Source: JBJHBY01 sp050485745 | GTDB lineage: Bacteria > Pseudomonadota > Gammaproteobacteria > Pseudomonadales > CAMLJR01 | NCBI GenBank assembly: GCA_050485745.1 | Contig: JBJHBY010000002.1 | Location: 1-45,008 of the forward strand | Reading direction: 5' to 3' | Length of the DNA stretch: 45,008 nt | Shown here: positions 1-8,382 of the stretch, in pieces | Numbering within the stretch: position 1 is the first letter of the stretch | How the letters are laid out: each line of letters begins with the position of its first letter | The notes under the pieces: generated by a model | What the model was told of the DNA's origin: nothing | The model's input: only the letters and a program-made list of their open reading frames with translations | The model's database searches: none | Translations under genes and position numbers: made by a program

Positions 1-1410
1 GTACAGGCCCACGCCCTCGGCGCCGCGCTCCAGGGAGCGGGCCACGTCCGCCATCAGGCCGGTGTTCACCCAAAGGGGCACGCGGTGGCCGTCGCGGGTT
101 TCACAGGGCAGGTCGCGCAGGGCCTCGAGCCCGCGGGAGAGCTCCTGCTCCTCGCGCACGATGGCCTCGAACTGGGTGCGCAGTTCCGGTGTCGGGCTGT
201 AGTAAACGAAGCCGTTGTAGCCGTCGAGGATCAGCTCGCTGCCCTCGATCTGGGTAAAGGGCAGGTCCACCGCGCCCATCACCGTGGGAATACCCATGGC
301 GCGAGCCAGAATGGCGACGTGGGAGTTGCCCGAGCCGCGCACGGAGACCAGCCCCACGAGCTTGTCCTTGGGTACCTCGCCCAGCATGGAGGCGGTCAGT
401 TCCTCCCCCACCAGGATGGTGTCATCGGGGTACACCGTGGGCTCGGTGTTGGCGGCCTGCAGATACGCCAGCACCCGGCGGCCCAGATCCTTGACGTCGA
501 CGGCGCGTTCCTTGAGGTACGGGTCGTCCATCATCTCGAAGGTGCGCACATGGGACAGGATGACCTGCGACAGGGCACCCTGGGCCCAGTTGCCGGCGCG
601 GATGCGTTCGTCCACTTCCGAGGCGAGGGCGTGATCGTCGAGCATGCGCAGGTAGACGTCGAACAGGGCCTGCTCTTCCGGCGCCAGGCGCGTGGACAGC
701 TTCTGGCTCAGGGCCTGCATGTCCTGCCGTACCAGCGCCAGGCATTCGTGGAAGAAGCGTATTTCCGCCTCCGGGTCGCCACAGCCGCGTGTCGGCACAG
801 AGCCGAGATCCGCCGGAGGGGAGACCACCACGGCATGGCCGATGACCACGCCCGGCGCGCCGCCGACACCCTGAAAGCGGGCCCCGCCACGCTTCTGGCC
901 GCCACCCGCCGCGACGGCGTGGATGGCACCCGTGGCCTGGGCGTGGGCGATGACCCCGGCGAGTTGTGCCGAGCAGGTGACGAGGAAGGCTTCCTCATTT
1001 TCGTCGAAGCGGCGCCGCTCCTGCTGCTGTACCACCAGCACGCCCAGCACCTTGCGCTGGTGAATGATGGGGACACCCAGGAAGGAGCTGTAGCGCTCCT
1101 CACCGATACCGGGCAGGAACAGGAAGTTGGGGTGAGACTCGGCGTCGTCGAGGTTGATCGGTTCCTCGCGCTTGGCCACCTGCCCCACCAGGCCCTCGTC
1201 GGGCGCGAGGCTGATCTTGCCGATGAAGCTGGGGTTGAGGCCCTCGTTGGCCATGAAGTGCAGGCGCCCGGTCGCCGGCTCGCGCAGGTACACGGTGCAG
1301 ACCTCGGTGCCCATGGCCTCACGGACCCGCTGCACAATGATGTTCAGGGCAGATTGCAGGTCATCCGCCGCATTGACTTGCTGGACAATGCTGCGGAGAG
1401 ACTCAAGCAT
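1..1410 (-). CDS. ptsP: PtsP, nitrogen-PTS enzyme I (EI-Ntr), 3' end outside window
   Basis: Phosphoenolpyruvate-protein phosphotransferase of the nitrogen PTS, which passes phosphate from PEP to NPr and then EIIA-Ntr in the cytoplasm. The first ~470 residues are visible. An N-terminal GAF domain (about 1-160, starting MLESLRSIV) is the sensory domain that separates PtsP from sugar-PTS enzyme I. The EI N-terminal and phosphohistidine domains follow, with the signature RGSGNSHVAILARAMGIP; its His, about residue 364, is the predicted phosphorylation site (E. coli PtsP is His356). The PEP-binding C-terminal barrel lies left of the window (E. coli PtsP is 748 residues). It starts 15 bp after rppH ends, so the two are probably co-transcribed. 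Family identity is secure; only the missing 3' end cannot be checked. Confidence 0.95.
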   Translation of the reverse strand, partial: MLESLRSIVQQVNAADDLQSALNIIVQRVREAMGTEVCTVYLREPATGRLHFMANEGLNPSFIGKISLAPDEGLVGQVAKREEPINLDDAESHPNFLFLPGIGEERYSSFLGVPIIHQRKVLGVLVVQQQERRRFDENEEAFLVTCSAQLAGVIAHAQATGAIHAVAAGGGQKRGGARFQGVGGAPGVVIGHAVVVSPPADLGSVPTRGCGDPEAEIRFFHECLALVRQDMQALSQKLSTRLAPEEQALFDVYLRMLDDHALASEVDERIRAGNWAQGALSQVILSHVRTFEMMDDPYLKERAVDVKDLGRRVLAYLQAANTEPTVYPDDTILVGEELTASMLGEVPKDKLVGLVSVRGSGNSHVAILARAMGIPTVMGAVDLPFTQIEGSELILDGYNGFVYYSPTPELRTQFEAIVREEQELSRGLEALRDLPCETRDGHRVPLWVNTGLMADVARSLERGAEGVGLY

Positions 1411-1425
1411 GGCGGAATCCTTGAC

Positions 1426-1917
1426 TCACTGGGGGCTGACCAGGCGCGCGTGGCGGGGGGCGAGTTCCTTCATGGCGCGGCGGTAGACCTCGCGTTTGAA
1501 GGGCACGACCTGGGACAGCGGATACCAGTAGCTGACCCAGGCCCAGTGGTCGAACTCGGGTTTGTCGCCACAATCCATGCGTACCGCGTCGTCCCCGGAC
1601 AACATCTGCAGCAGGAACCACTTCTGCTTTTGCCCGATGCACACCGGGCCGCGGCCGCGCTGCCGCACCATCCGCTCTGGCAGGCGGTAGCGCAGCCAGC
1701 CGCGGGTGCTGGCGAGAACGCGCACGTCCTGCGGGTGCAGGCCGACCTCCTCGTGCAGTTCGCGGAACAGGGCCTCCTCCGCACTCTCGTCCTGCTGGAT
1801 GCCGCCCTGGGGAAACTGCCAGGCGTCCTGGCCGACACGACGGGCCCACAATACCTCGCCCCTGGCGTTGGCCAGGACGATTCCTACATTGGGGCGGAAG
1901 CCTTCGGCGTCGATCAC
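1426..1917 (-). CDS. rppH: RppH, RNA pyrophosphohydrolase (Nudix)
   Basis: Removes pyrophosphate from the 5' triphosphate of mRNA, which opens transcripts to RNase E decay. The 163-residue protein has a full Nudix box at about residues 38-60 (GGIQQDESAEEALFRELHEE, then VGL), preceded by the RppH-typical WARRVGQDAWQFPQGG. I start at GTG 1917 (IDAEGFRPNVGIVLANARG follows) because this aligns with the known N terminus (MIDDDGYRPNVG in E. coli). The same frame is open further upstream, but that extension is arginine/proline-rich and unlike the family. Shine-Dalgarno support at the GTG is weak. It lies between the HAD phosphatase (divergent) and ptsP, an order also found in Pseudomonas. Confidence 0.93.
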   Translation of the reverse strand: MIDAEGFRPNVGIVLANARGEVLWARRVGQDAWQFPQGGIQQDESAEEALFRELHEEVGLHPQDVRVLASTRGWLRYRLPERMVRQRGRGPVCIGQKQKWFLLQMLSGDDAVRMDCGDKPEFDHWAWVSYWYPLSQVVPFKREVYRRAMKELAPRHARLVSPQ

Positions 1918-2098
1918 GGACAAGCCTGCGTGGGGTCGGGGTACAGCCAAAGTATTGTTCCATAAATGCTCTGGCCCGAACAATCCTGCTCCTAGGGGGC
2001 TTTGTAAAGTACTGCCGCATGGCGGGGCTTGCCGTCCGGGTTGGTCCGGTGTGGCCGGGAGCGTTATCCTATGGCCTTTTTGACGGGGGTGCCGACGC

Positions 2099-2755
2099 TT
2101 GGCTCTGGCGATTTTCGATCTCGACAACACCTTGCTGGGTGGCGACAGCGACCATGCCTGGGGGGAGTTCCTGGTGGCCCGTGGCCTGGTGGATGCGGTC
2201 AGTTATCGGGAGGGCAACGACCGCTATTACCGTGCGTATCAGGAGGGCACACTCGACATCCATGAGTTCCTGGCCTTCGCCCTGGAGCCGTTGACGCGAA
2301 TCGAGGCCGAGACGCTGCGCCGGCTGCAGGAGGAATTTCTGCGCGAGATGATCGAACCGATGCGCCTGCCCCGGGCCGAGGCGCTGCTGACGGAGCACCG
2401 CGAGCGCGGTGACCTGTTGCTGATCATCACCGCCACCCACTCGGTGGTGACCCGGCCGATCGCCGCACTGCTGGGGGTTGAGCACCTGCTCGCGACCGAG
2501 CCCGAGGTGGACGGCGGCCGTTACACCGGCCGCGTCGCCGGAGTGCCCTGTTTTCGCGAGGGCAAGGTCGAGCGCCTGCAGGCCTGGCTGGGTGAGCACG
2601 GCCAGGCGTTGGCGGGCGCTCACTTCTACAGCGACTCCCACAACGACCTGCCGTTGCTGGAGCGCGTGGATCACCCGGTGGCGGTGGACCCGGATCCGCA
2701 GCTGGAGAGCACGGCCCGTGAGCGCGGCTGGCGAGTGATCAGCCTGCGTGAGTGA
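2099..2755 (+). CDS. HAD-superfamily IB phosphatase, possible histidinol-phosphatase
   Basis: A 218-residue haloacid-dehalogenase phosphatase of the SerB-like IB subfamily. Motif I is FDLDNT (D7 nucleophile, D9 acid/base), the conserved motif III Lys is in REGKVERL, and motif IV is YSDSHNDLPLL. The long insert after motif I is the C1 cap. The start is TTG at 2099 (LALAIFDLDNTLL, read as Met): the next in-frame ATG would remove motif I, and related proteins begin the same way. The homologue next to rppH in P. aeruginosa (PA0335) has been reported, as I recall, to be a histidinol-phosphate phosphatase. That makes a histidine-biosynthesis role plausible, but the substrate cannot be read from sequence. 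SerB is less likely given the divergent cap and the rppH-ptsP context. Confidence 0.88.
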   Translation: MALAIFDLDNTLLGGDSDHAWGEFLVARGLVDAVSYREGNDRYYRAYQEGTLDIHEFLAFALEPLTRIEAETLRRLQEEFLREMIEPMRLPRAEALLTEHRERGDLLLIITATHSVVTRPIAALLGVEHLLATEPEVDGGRYTGRVAGVPCFREGKVERLQAWLGEHGQALAGAHFYSDSHNDLPLLERVDHPVAVDPDPQLESTARERGWRVISLRE

Positions 2756-2780
2756 GCCGCTGCCTCTCGGGGGCTTGCTC

Positions 2781-3986
2781 TCAGGGGTGGCGGAGAACCC
2801 GTGTGAACACGCTCTTCAGGTAGTCGGTTTCCGGAATTGACGGGTGGACAGGGTGATCGACGCCCTGGCCACAGTGCTCGAGAATCTGCAGGTGGCGGTC
2901 GACGTGGCGTGCCGCACCGCGCAGTACGTCGACCAGGGTCTCTCTCGCCAGGTGCAGGGAGCAGGAGGCGGAGATCAGGCAGCCATCCTCGCTGAGCAGG
3001 CGCAGCCCCAGCTCGTTGATACGCCGGTAGGCCTGCTCCCCGGCCTTCTGGTCCTTGCGCCGGGGGATGAACGCCGGCGGGTCGAGGATGATGGTGTCGA
3101 AGCGCGCACCGCTGTCCGCCAGCTCCTTCAGGCGCTCGAAGGCGGAGCCCTCCAGGGTCTCGACCCGGTCCTCGACCCCGTTCAGCCCGGCGTTGCGGCG
3201 CACGCCTTCGAGGGCGGTGGCGGAGCTGTCCAGACAGGTCACATGGCTCGCGCCCAGGCAGGCGGCCTGGATGCCCCAGCCGCCGATGTAACTGAACACA
3301 TCGAGTACCGAACGTCCCTGCACGTAGGGCGCCAGGCGGCCCCGGGCCGCGCGGTGGTCATAGAACCAGCCCGTCTTCTGGCCACTGGCCAGCGGCGCCA
3401 GGAAGCGCACCCCGTTCTCCTCCAGCTCCGCCAGCTCGGGTACCTCGCCAAGGGCACTCTCGACGTAAGTGGGCAGTTGCTCACCCGCGCGGCTGCGGCT
3501 GTCGTTCTTGAGCAGGATAGCGCTGGGCCGCAGTACCTGCTGCAGGGCTTCAAGCAGGGCCTCGCGCTGCCGCTCCATGCCGGCAGTGCTGATCTGCACC
3601 ACCAGGACATCGCCGTAACGATCCACCACCAGCCCGGGCAGGCTGTCGCTGTCGCCGTAGACCAGGCGGTAGAACGGGCGCGCGAAGAAGCGTTCGCGCA
3701 GGCTCAGGGCGACCTGCAGGCGGTGGATCAGCAGGGAGCGGCCGAGGCGGTGGCGGCGGTCACGGCTGATCAGGCGGGCACAGATCAGGGTATGCGGGTT
3801 GACGTAGCCGCTGCCCAGCCACTGGCCGCCGGCACTGAAGACGTCCACCTCGTCGCCCGGGGCAAAGGGTTTCAGCGGGCTGCGGGCGGTATCGACCTCG
3901 TTGCTGTAGACCCAGTTGTGACCGCCGCGCAGGCGGCGCTCGGCGCGGGGTTGCAGATGCAGGGCGGGCAGTTCGGGCTGGGTCAT
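2781..3986 (-). CDS. rlmI: RlmI-type 23S rRNA (cytosine-C5) methyltransferase
   Basis: SAM-dependent class I methyltransferase of 401 residues (E. coli RlmI, m5C1962 of 23S rRNA, is 396). An N-terminal PUA domain (about 10-80, RRLRGGHNWVYSNEV) is followed by an EEHEE linker region, the TGWFYDHR motif (205-212), the SAM-binding loop LDVFSYIGGWGIQA (228-241), motif IV LDPPAF (301-306) and the catalytic-type Cys in SASCSLH (Cys342). I chose ATG 3986 over the ATG at 4046 because GGAGACC sits about 8 bp upstream and the shorter N terminus matches the family. It converges with the HAD gene over a 25-bp gap. A related RlmK/RlmL-type assignment is less likely because the PUA-EEHEE-MTase order is that of RlmI. 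Confidence 0.9.
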   Translation of the reverse strand: MTQPELPALHLQPRAERRLRGGHNWVYSNEVDTARSPLKPFAPGDEVDVFSAGGQWLGSGYVNPHTLICARLISRDRRHRLGRSLLIHRLQVALSLRERFFARPFYRLVYGDSDSLPGLVVDRYGDVLVVQISTAGMERQREALLEALQQVLRPSAILLKNDSRSRAGEQLPTYVESALGEVPELAELEENGVRFLAPLASGQKTGWFYDHRAARGRLAPYVQGRSVLDVFSYIGGWGIQAACLGASHVTCLDSSATALEGVRRNAGLNGVEDRVETLEGSAFERLKELADSGARFDTIILDPPAFIPRRKDQKAGEQAYRRINELGLRLLSEDGCLISASCSLHLARETLVDVLRGAARHVDRHLQILEHCGQGVDHPVHPSIPETDYLKSVFTRVLRHP

Positions 3987-4123
3987 CGCGGGGTCTCCGG
4001 GCGGGGCGGGCATTATACGCAGCCCCGGGGCGTCGCAGACAGTCATGCGACTGGCGGCGACGCCACCTTTGGTTACACTTGTACCCCGGGAGCGACCCCG
4101 GTGATCGCAGCGGGAGGCCGGCC

Positions 4124-5005
4124 ATGGCCATGGAATTGACCGTCGAACAGATTCGCAACGTGCTTGCGGGCATTGCCGTGCCGCCGCAACCCCAGATCAT
4201 GGTCGACCTGCAGATGGAGCAGCTGGCTCCGGACCGGGACATCCGGCGCATTGCCCAGCTCATCAGCCAGGATGTGGGCTTGTCGGGCAGTATCCTGAAA
4301 ACGGTGAACTCGCCGTTCTTCGGTCTCAAGAACAAGCTCACGTCGGTGCGCCAGGCCTGCGACCTGCTCGGTATCGAGAGCGTGGTCAACATTCTCAATG
4401 CCCTGTCGATTCGCGGTGAACTGTCGGATGAGGACATCGTCGAGATGGGGCGCTTCTGGGACAGCGCCCAGGATGTGGCCATGGCCTCCGCCACCATCGC
4501 CAAGCAGATCGGCGCCCGCTCCCCGGAGGAGGCCTATACCTTCGGCCTGTTCCACAACTGCGGCATTCCCCTGCTGGTGCGGCGCTTTCCGAGTTACGTG
4601 ACGGTGATGCGCGAGGCTTACGCCGAGCCGCAGCCGCGCATCATCGACGTCGAGAACCGCTACTTCAACACCAATCACGCGGTGGTCGGGTATTACGTTG
4701 CCAAGTCCTGGCACCTGCCGCGCTACATGTGCGAGGCGATCCACGACCACCACAGTGCCGAGGCCATTTTTGCCGACCCGGATTACCCGGAGGTGGAAAA
4801 GAAAAACCTGCTGGCCATCCTGAAGATGGCCGAGCACATCTGCGCCAGCTACCGCACCCTGGGATCCCAGGAAGAAGATTACGAGTGGACGCGGCTGGAG
4901 GAGAATCTGCTGATCTACGTGGGTCTCAGCGTATATGACTTCCAGCAGATGAAGGAGTCCTGTCTGGAGCAGGGCCTGGGGGCGTCCGGCCCCATTCATT
5001 TTTAG
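4124..5005 (+). CDS. HDOD-domain protein
   Basis: A 293-residue protein, mostly one HDOD domain (about 15-210), a degenerate relative of the HD phosphohydrolase fold. The N-terminal block PPQPQIMVDLQMEQLAPDRD, the core LISQDVGLSGSILKTVNS with NSPFFGL and the later FGLFHNCGIPLL are typical. HDOD proteins lack the metal HD pair and usually act as non-catalytic signalling scaffolds in c-di-GMP, motility or stress pathways; no partner domain is attached here, so the role is unknown. The start at ATG 4124 is fixed by GGGAGG six bases upstream. The gene converges on gcvH, with a 10-bp tandem repeat running through both stop codons. Confidence 0.88.
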   Translation: MAMELTVEQIRNVLAGIAVPPQPQIMVDLQMEQLAPDRDIRRIAQLISQDVGLSGSILKTVNSPFFGLKNKLTSVRQACDLLGIESVVNILNALSIRGELSDEDIVEMGRFWDSAQDVAMASATIAKQIGARSPEEAYTFGLFHNCGIPLLVRRFPSYVTVMREAYAEPQPRIIDVENRYFNTNHAVVGYYVAKSWHLPRYMCEAIHDHHSAEAIFADPDYPEVEKKNLLAILKMAEHICASYRTLGSQEEDYEWTRLEENLLIYVGLSVYDFQQMKESCLEQGLGASGPIHF

Positions 5006-5026
5006 CCATTTTTAGCCATTTCTAGC
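4997..5026. repeat. Three tandem 10-bp repeats across two convergent stop codons
   Basis: CATTTTTAGC (4997-5006), CATTTTTAGC (5007-5016) and CATTTCTAGC (5017-5026) follow one another directly. The first copy holds the TAG stop of the HDOD gene. The third holds, on the other strand, the TAG stop of gcvH. It looks like a slippage duplication of the 3' end. Confidence 0.85.
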
Positions 5027-5411
5027 TTTCGTCACACTGCTCGCGGTAGGCGTCGGCATCCAGCAGTTGCTCCAGTTCGTCGATGGCACTGGGCTGCAGG
5101 CGGAAGAACCAGCCGTCGTTGTAGGGGTCTGCGTTGACTGTCTCGGGGCTGTCCTCGAGCTGTTCGTTGACGGCGATCACCCGCCCGGAAACCGGCGCGT
5201 AGATGTCCGATGCCGCCTTGACCGACTCCACCACGCCGGTTTCGTCACCTGCGCCAAACTCCGCACCCAGCGGGGGCAGCTCCACGAACACCACGTCCCC
5301 CAGTTCATTCTGGGCGTGGTCGGTGATTCCCACAGTGACGCTGCCGTCGTCCTCCAGGCGCGCCCACTCGTGGCTGCTGGCGTACTTGAGTTCCTTGGGA
5401 AGCTGGCTCAT
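5022..5411 (-). CDS. gcvH: GcvH, glycine cleavage system H protein
   Basis: Lipoyl-carrying shuttle protein of the glycine cleavage complex, which hands the aminomethyl group between the P, T and L proteins. It has 129 residues, the usual size. The lipoylation Lys is K65 in ETGVVESVKAASDIY, and the N-terminal KYASSHEWARLE and C-terminal NDGWFFRL blocks are canonical. ATG 5411 is preferred over the upstream ATG (5498) because of a GAGGA Shine-Dalgarno and the family N terminus. gcvT and gcvP, normally adjacent, are not in the window; the neighbour on the start-codon side is an iron ABC permease. In P. aeruginosa gcvP1-H1-T1 sits next to the homologous iron transporter genes (PA5213-PA5217), so this looks like a broken-up version of that arrangement. 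Confidence 0.95.
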   Translation of the reverse strand: MSQLPKELKYASSHEWARLEDDGSVTVGITDHAQNELGDVVFVELPPLGAEFGAGDETGVVESVKAASDIYAPVSGRVIAVNEQLEDSPETVNADPYNDGWFFRLQPSAIDELEQLLDADAYREQCDES

Positions 5412-5526
5412 GGGGGCATCCTCGGGCTGGCCGGCGTTGCGGGTGATATCGTCGGTTTGAAGTGGGTCGCATTCTACCCGCGAGCCGGGGAAATACAAAC
5501 TGTCGCGGGTGTGGGGCTGGCGCAGG

Positions 5527-7182
5527 TCACAGCCGCGCCGAGCGGCGCACCACCACCGCCACCGGGATCAGCCCGGCCAGGACCAGGGTCACCGCCGGCA
5601 GTGCCGCGCGCTCCCATTCGCCCTCCGCGGTCAGTTCGAAGATGCGGATGGCCAGGGTGTCCCAACCAAAGGGGCGCAACAGCAGGGTGGCGGGCATTTC
5701 CTTCATGATGTCCACAAACACCAGGACCAGGCCGGTGAGCAGGCCCGGTTTGAGTATGGGCAGGATCACCCGGCTGAACAGTGTCCACTGGCTGGCGCCC
5801 AGGGTGCGGGCCGCCTCGGGGATGGAGGGCCGGATACGCCCCAGGCTGGTTTCCACCGGGCCGCTGGCCACGGCGAGAAAGCGGATCCAGTAGGCGGCGA
5901 GCAGGGTCAGTACGCTGCCCACCAGCCAGGCCCGGGGTTCGAAGCCGAGCCAGGCCTGCACCGGGATCAGCAGGCGCTGCTCAATGGCGGTGAAGCTGAG
6001 CACGATACCCACCGCGAGCACCGAGCCGGGCAGGGCGTAGCCGAGGTTGGCGAGGTCGAAGAAGCCGCGCAGGCGCAACGAGGCGCGGCGTCGGCACCAG
6101 GCGATGAGCAGGGCCATGGTCACGGTGATCAGTGCGCCCGTGGCGGCCAGGGTCAGGGTGCGCAGCAGCAGGCTGACAAAGCGGGCATCGAGGTCGCTGC
6201 TGCGCTGTACCACCCAGATCAACAGCTGCAGAATTGGCGCGATAAAAGCCAGGGTCAGCACGGTCAGGGCAAAGCCGGTCGCCGCCAGGCCCAGGGGCCG
6301 CGACAGACGGTAACGGTGGTGATGGTGCAGCCGCGCACCCTGCACAAAGCTGGCGCGGCCACGGCTGCGGCGCTCGGCATACAGGGTGAGGGCGACGAAC
6401 AACAGCAGCAGCGAGGCCAGTTGCGCCGCCGCCTGCAGGCTGAAAAAGCCGAACCAGGCCTTGTAGATCGCGGTGGTGAAGGTATCGTAGTTGAATACCG
6501 CCACGGTGCCAAAGTCGGCGAGGGTTTCCATCAGTGCCAGTGAGGTGCCGGCGACGATGGCCGGGCGGGCCATGGGCAGGGCGACGCGAAAGAAGGCCTG
6601 CCAGGGGTTGCAGCCGAGCACCCGGGCCGCTTCGAGCACATCGCTGCCCTGGGCCAGAAAGGCGCTGCGGGCCAGCATGTAGACGTAAGGGTAGAGCACC
6701 AGCACCAGCACCAGCACCACGGTGAGGTCGCTGCGCACGTCCACCGCCTGCCACTCCGGCCCCTGCCAGCTGCGCAGCAGGCCCTGCACCGGGCCGGAGA
6801 AGTCGAACAGACCGAGGGTGACGAAGGCCAGCACGTAGGCGGGAACGGCCATGGGCAGCATCAGCGCCCAGTCGAACACGCGGCGCCCGGGGAATTCGCA
6901 CATGACCGTCAGCCAGGCCAGGCTGACACCGAGCAGGACTACCCCGGTACCCACTCCGAGCACCAGAACCGCGGTATTGCGCAGCAGGGTGCCGAGCTGG
7001 GTGGCGATCAGGTGCTGCCAGATCTCGGTCTCGCTGCTGGTCCAGCTCAGCAGCACCACGGCGATGGGGGCGAGTACCGCCACCACCGCCAGCAGGCCGA
7101 TCAGGCGCAGCCAGCGCTCCAGGCGTTGGTCGTCACCAGCCCCGGGCAGGCCCAGGCTGGCGGCTTCGGTGTGGCTGATCAC
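5527..7182 (-). CDS. Iron(III) ABC transporter permease, FbpB/AfuB family
   Basis: A 551-residue inner-membrane permease made of two fused BPD transmembrane domains. About 12 hydrophobic helices can be counted, and each half has its own EAA loop for ATPase contact: EAARVLGCNPWQAFFRVALP in the first half and EAARTLGASQWTLFSRVILP in the second. This double-domain layout is typical of FbpB-type ferric iron permeases. The start at ATG 7182 gives a short cytoplasmic N-terminal segment before the first helix. It follows the binding-protein gene by 34 bp and so belongs to the Fur-box operon. The ATPase (FbpC) is not adjacent; the next gene downstream is gcvH. The permease must borrow an ATPase encoded elsewhere, or the operon has lost one. 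Confidence 0.92.
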   Translation of the reverse strand: MISHTEAASLGLPGAGDDQRLERWLRLIGLLAVVAVLAPIAVVLLSWTSSETEIWQHLIATQLGTLLRNTAVLVLGVGTGVVLLGVSLAWLTVMCEFPGRRVFDWALMLPMAVPAYVLAFVTLGLFDFSGPVQGLLRSWQGPEWQAVDVRSDLTVVLVLVLVLYPYVYMLARSAFLAQGSDVLEAARVLGCNPWQAFFRVALPMARPAIVAGTSLALMETLADFGTVAVFNYDTFTTAIYKAWFGFFSLQAAAQLASLLLLFVALTLYAERRSRGRASFVQGARLHHHHRYRLSRPLGLAATGFALTVLTLAFIAPILQLLIWVVQRSSDLDARFVSLLLRTLTLAATGALITVTMALLIAWCRRRASLRLRGFFDLANLGYALPGSVLAVGIVLSFTAIEQRLLIPVQAWLGFEPRAWLVGSVLTLLAAYWIRFLAVASGPVETSLGRIRPSIPEAARTLGASQWTLFSRVILPILKPGLLTGLVLVFVDIMKEMPATLLLRPFGWDTLAIRIFELTAEGEWERAALPAVTLVLAGLIPVAVVVRRSARL

Positions 7183-7216
7183 CGCCGCACCCGCAGGGGC
7201 CTCACCGGCTGCTGCA

Positions 7217-8293
7217 TCAGCGGTACCCGACCCGGTCCATCAGGCGAATGGCGTTCCCCTGCAGGCGGCCCGCTTCTCCCACCGGTAACTCGTCGCCGTG
7301 AAAATCACCCCAGGCCGTCACTGCACCCGTGGCCGGGACCGAGGGGTTGGCCGGGTATTCCATGTTGAGCTCGGCGAAGAGCTGCTGTGCGTCGGGGCCG
7401 GCGAGCCATTCGAGCAAGCGCTGGGCAGCCTCGGGCTGGGGGGCGTGGCGGGTGATGCCGGCGCCGGATACATTGAGGTGCACGCCACGCCCGGCTGCGC
7501 CTTCGCCTTCCTGGTTCGGCCAGAACAGGGCGAGGGGCAGTTGCGGGCGGTCCCGCATCAGGCGCCCATAGTAATAGGTGTTGACGATGCCGACATCGCA
7601 CTGGCCGGCGGCGACCGCCTCCATCACCTGGGTGTCGTTGGCGAAGGGTGCCATGGCCAGGTTATCCACCCAGCCCCGGACGATGGCCTCGGCCTCTGCT
7701 TCGCCGAGGCTGGCGATCATGGTCGCCACCAGCGACTGGTTATAGACCTTCTTGGAGGTGCGCAGGCACAGCCGGCCGCGCCACTTCGGGTCTGCCAGGT
7801 CCTCATAGGTCGACAGCTGCTCCGGATCCAGCCTGTCGCGGTTGTAGACCAGGGTACGGGCGCGAATCGACAGCCCGAACCAGCGCCCCTCGGCATCGCG
7901 CAGGTGCGCCGGGATTGCGGCTTCCAGAATGTCGGATTGCAGCGGGCGCAGCACGCCGGTCTCGGCACCCTGCCACAGGTTGCCGGCATCGACGGTCATC
8001 AGCAGGTCGGCGCGGGTATTGGCACCCTCGGCCGCCAGGCGCGTCAGCAGGGGTCCGGCGTCATCGGTGATGTAGCGCACGCGGATGCCGGTTTCCTCGG
8101 TGAAGCGGTCGAACACGGGCCTGATCAGGTGCTCGGCGCGCGCGGAGTACACCACCAGGGTGACGGGTTCGCTGCGCTCTGTGTCGGTACCGCTGGTGCG
8201 GTCACCCTGACAAGCGGCCAGGCCAGTGCCCAGGGCGAGAGCGATCAGGGCGGAGCTCAGGAGTCGTACCGGTGATGGGAGAGTCAGGCGCAT
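7217..8293 (-). CDS. Iron(III) ABC transporter substrate-binding lipoprotein, FbpA family
   Basis: A 358-residue periplasmic binding protein for ferric iron. The N terminus is a lipoprotein signal with lipobox GLAAC (Cys about 28), so it is probably anchored in a membrane rather than free. The mature part has the FbpA-type fold: VYSARAEHLIRPVFDRFTEE near the start, the Ala/Tyr-rich region NTYYYGRL (a pair of Tyr residues is the usual iron ligand site), and VHLNVSGAGITRHAPQPEAA toward the C terminus. The start is ATG 8293, 33 bp downstream of a perfect Fur box that overlaps the predicted promoter, so expression should rise under iron limitation. A thiamine or spermidine binding protein is less likely given the Tyr motif, the FbpB partner and the Fur site. 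Confidence 0.92.
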   Translation of the reverse strand: MRLTLPSPVRLLSSALIALALGTGLAACQGDRTSGTDTERSEPVTLVVYSARAEHLIRPVFDRFTEETGIRVRYITDDAGPLLTRLAAEGANTRADLLMTVDAGNLWQGAETGVLRPLQSDILEAAIPAHLRDAEGRWFGLSIRARTLVYNRDRLDPEQLSTYEDLADPKWRGRLCLRTSKKVYNQSLVATMIASLGEAEAEAIVRGWVDNLAMAPFANDTQVMEAVAAGQCDVGIVNTYYYGRLMRDRPQLPLALFWPNQEGEGAAGRGVHLNVSGAGITRHAPQPEAAQRLLEWLAGPDAQQLFAELNMEYPANPSVPATGAVTAWGDFHGDELPVGEAGRLQGNAIRLMDRVGYR

Positions 8294-8325
8294 GGGGTTA
8301 CCCGCAGGGTGCAGAAGTTGCGAAG

Positions 8326-8354
8326 ATGATAATTATTATCACTTGGTTTCGCAA
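8326..8354 (-). promoter_or_regulatory. Promoter of the iron ABC operon
   Basis: On the minus strand, -35 TTGCGA (8354-8349) and -10 TATCAT (8331-8326) are separated by exactly 17 bp and lie about 33 bp before the binding-protein start. The Fur box fills the spacer end and the -10, which is the classic arrangement for iron repression. Confidence 0.65.
8327..8341. promoter_or_regulatory. Fur box (perfect 7-1-7)
   Basis: TGATAATTATTATCA is a perfect inverted repeat and an exact match to the 7-1-7 Fur consensus TGATAATnATTATCA. It stands out in a GC-rich region and overlaps the -10 of the iron transporter operon. Binding of Fe-Fur should block that promoter. Confidence 0.9.
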
Positions 8355-8382
8355 TGCCCGCTCTGTGGCGGGGGTTCTGCGC

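Noticed and set aside
85..1965. Long plus-strand open frame (over 600 codons) across ptsP and rppH
   Set aside because: It is the reverse shadow of two well-supported minus-strand genes in GC-rich DNA and its translation is low-complexity with no domain.
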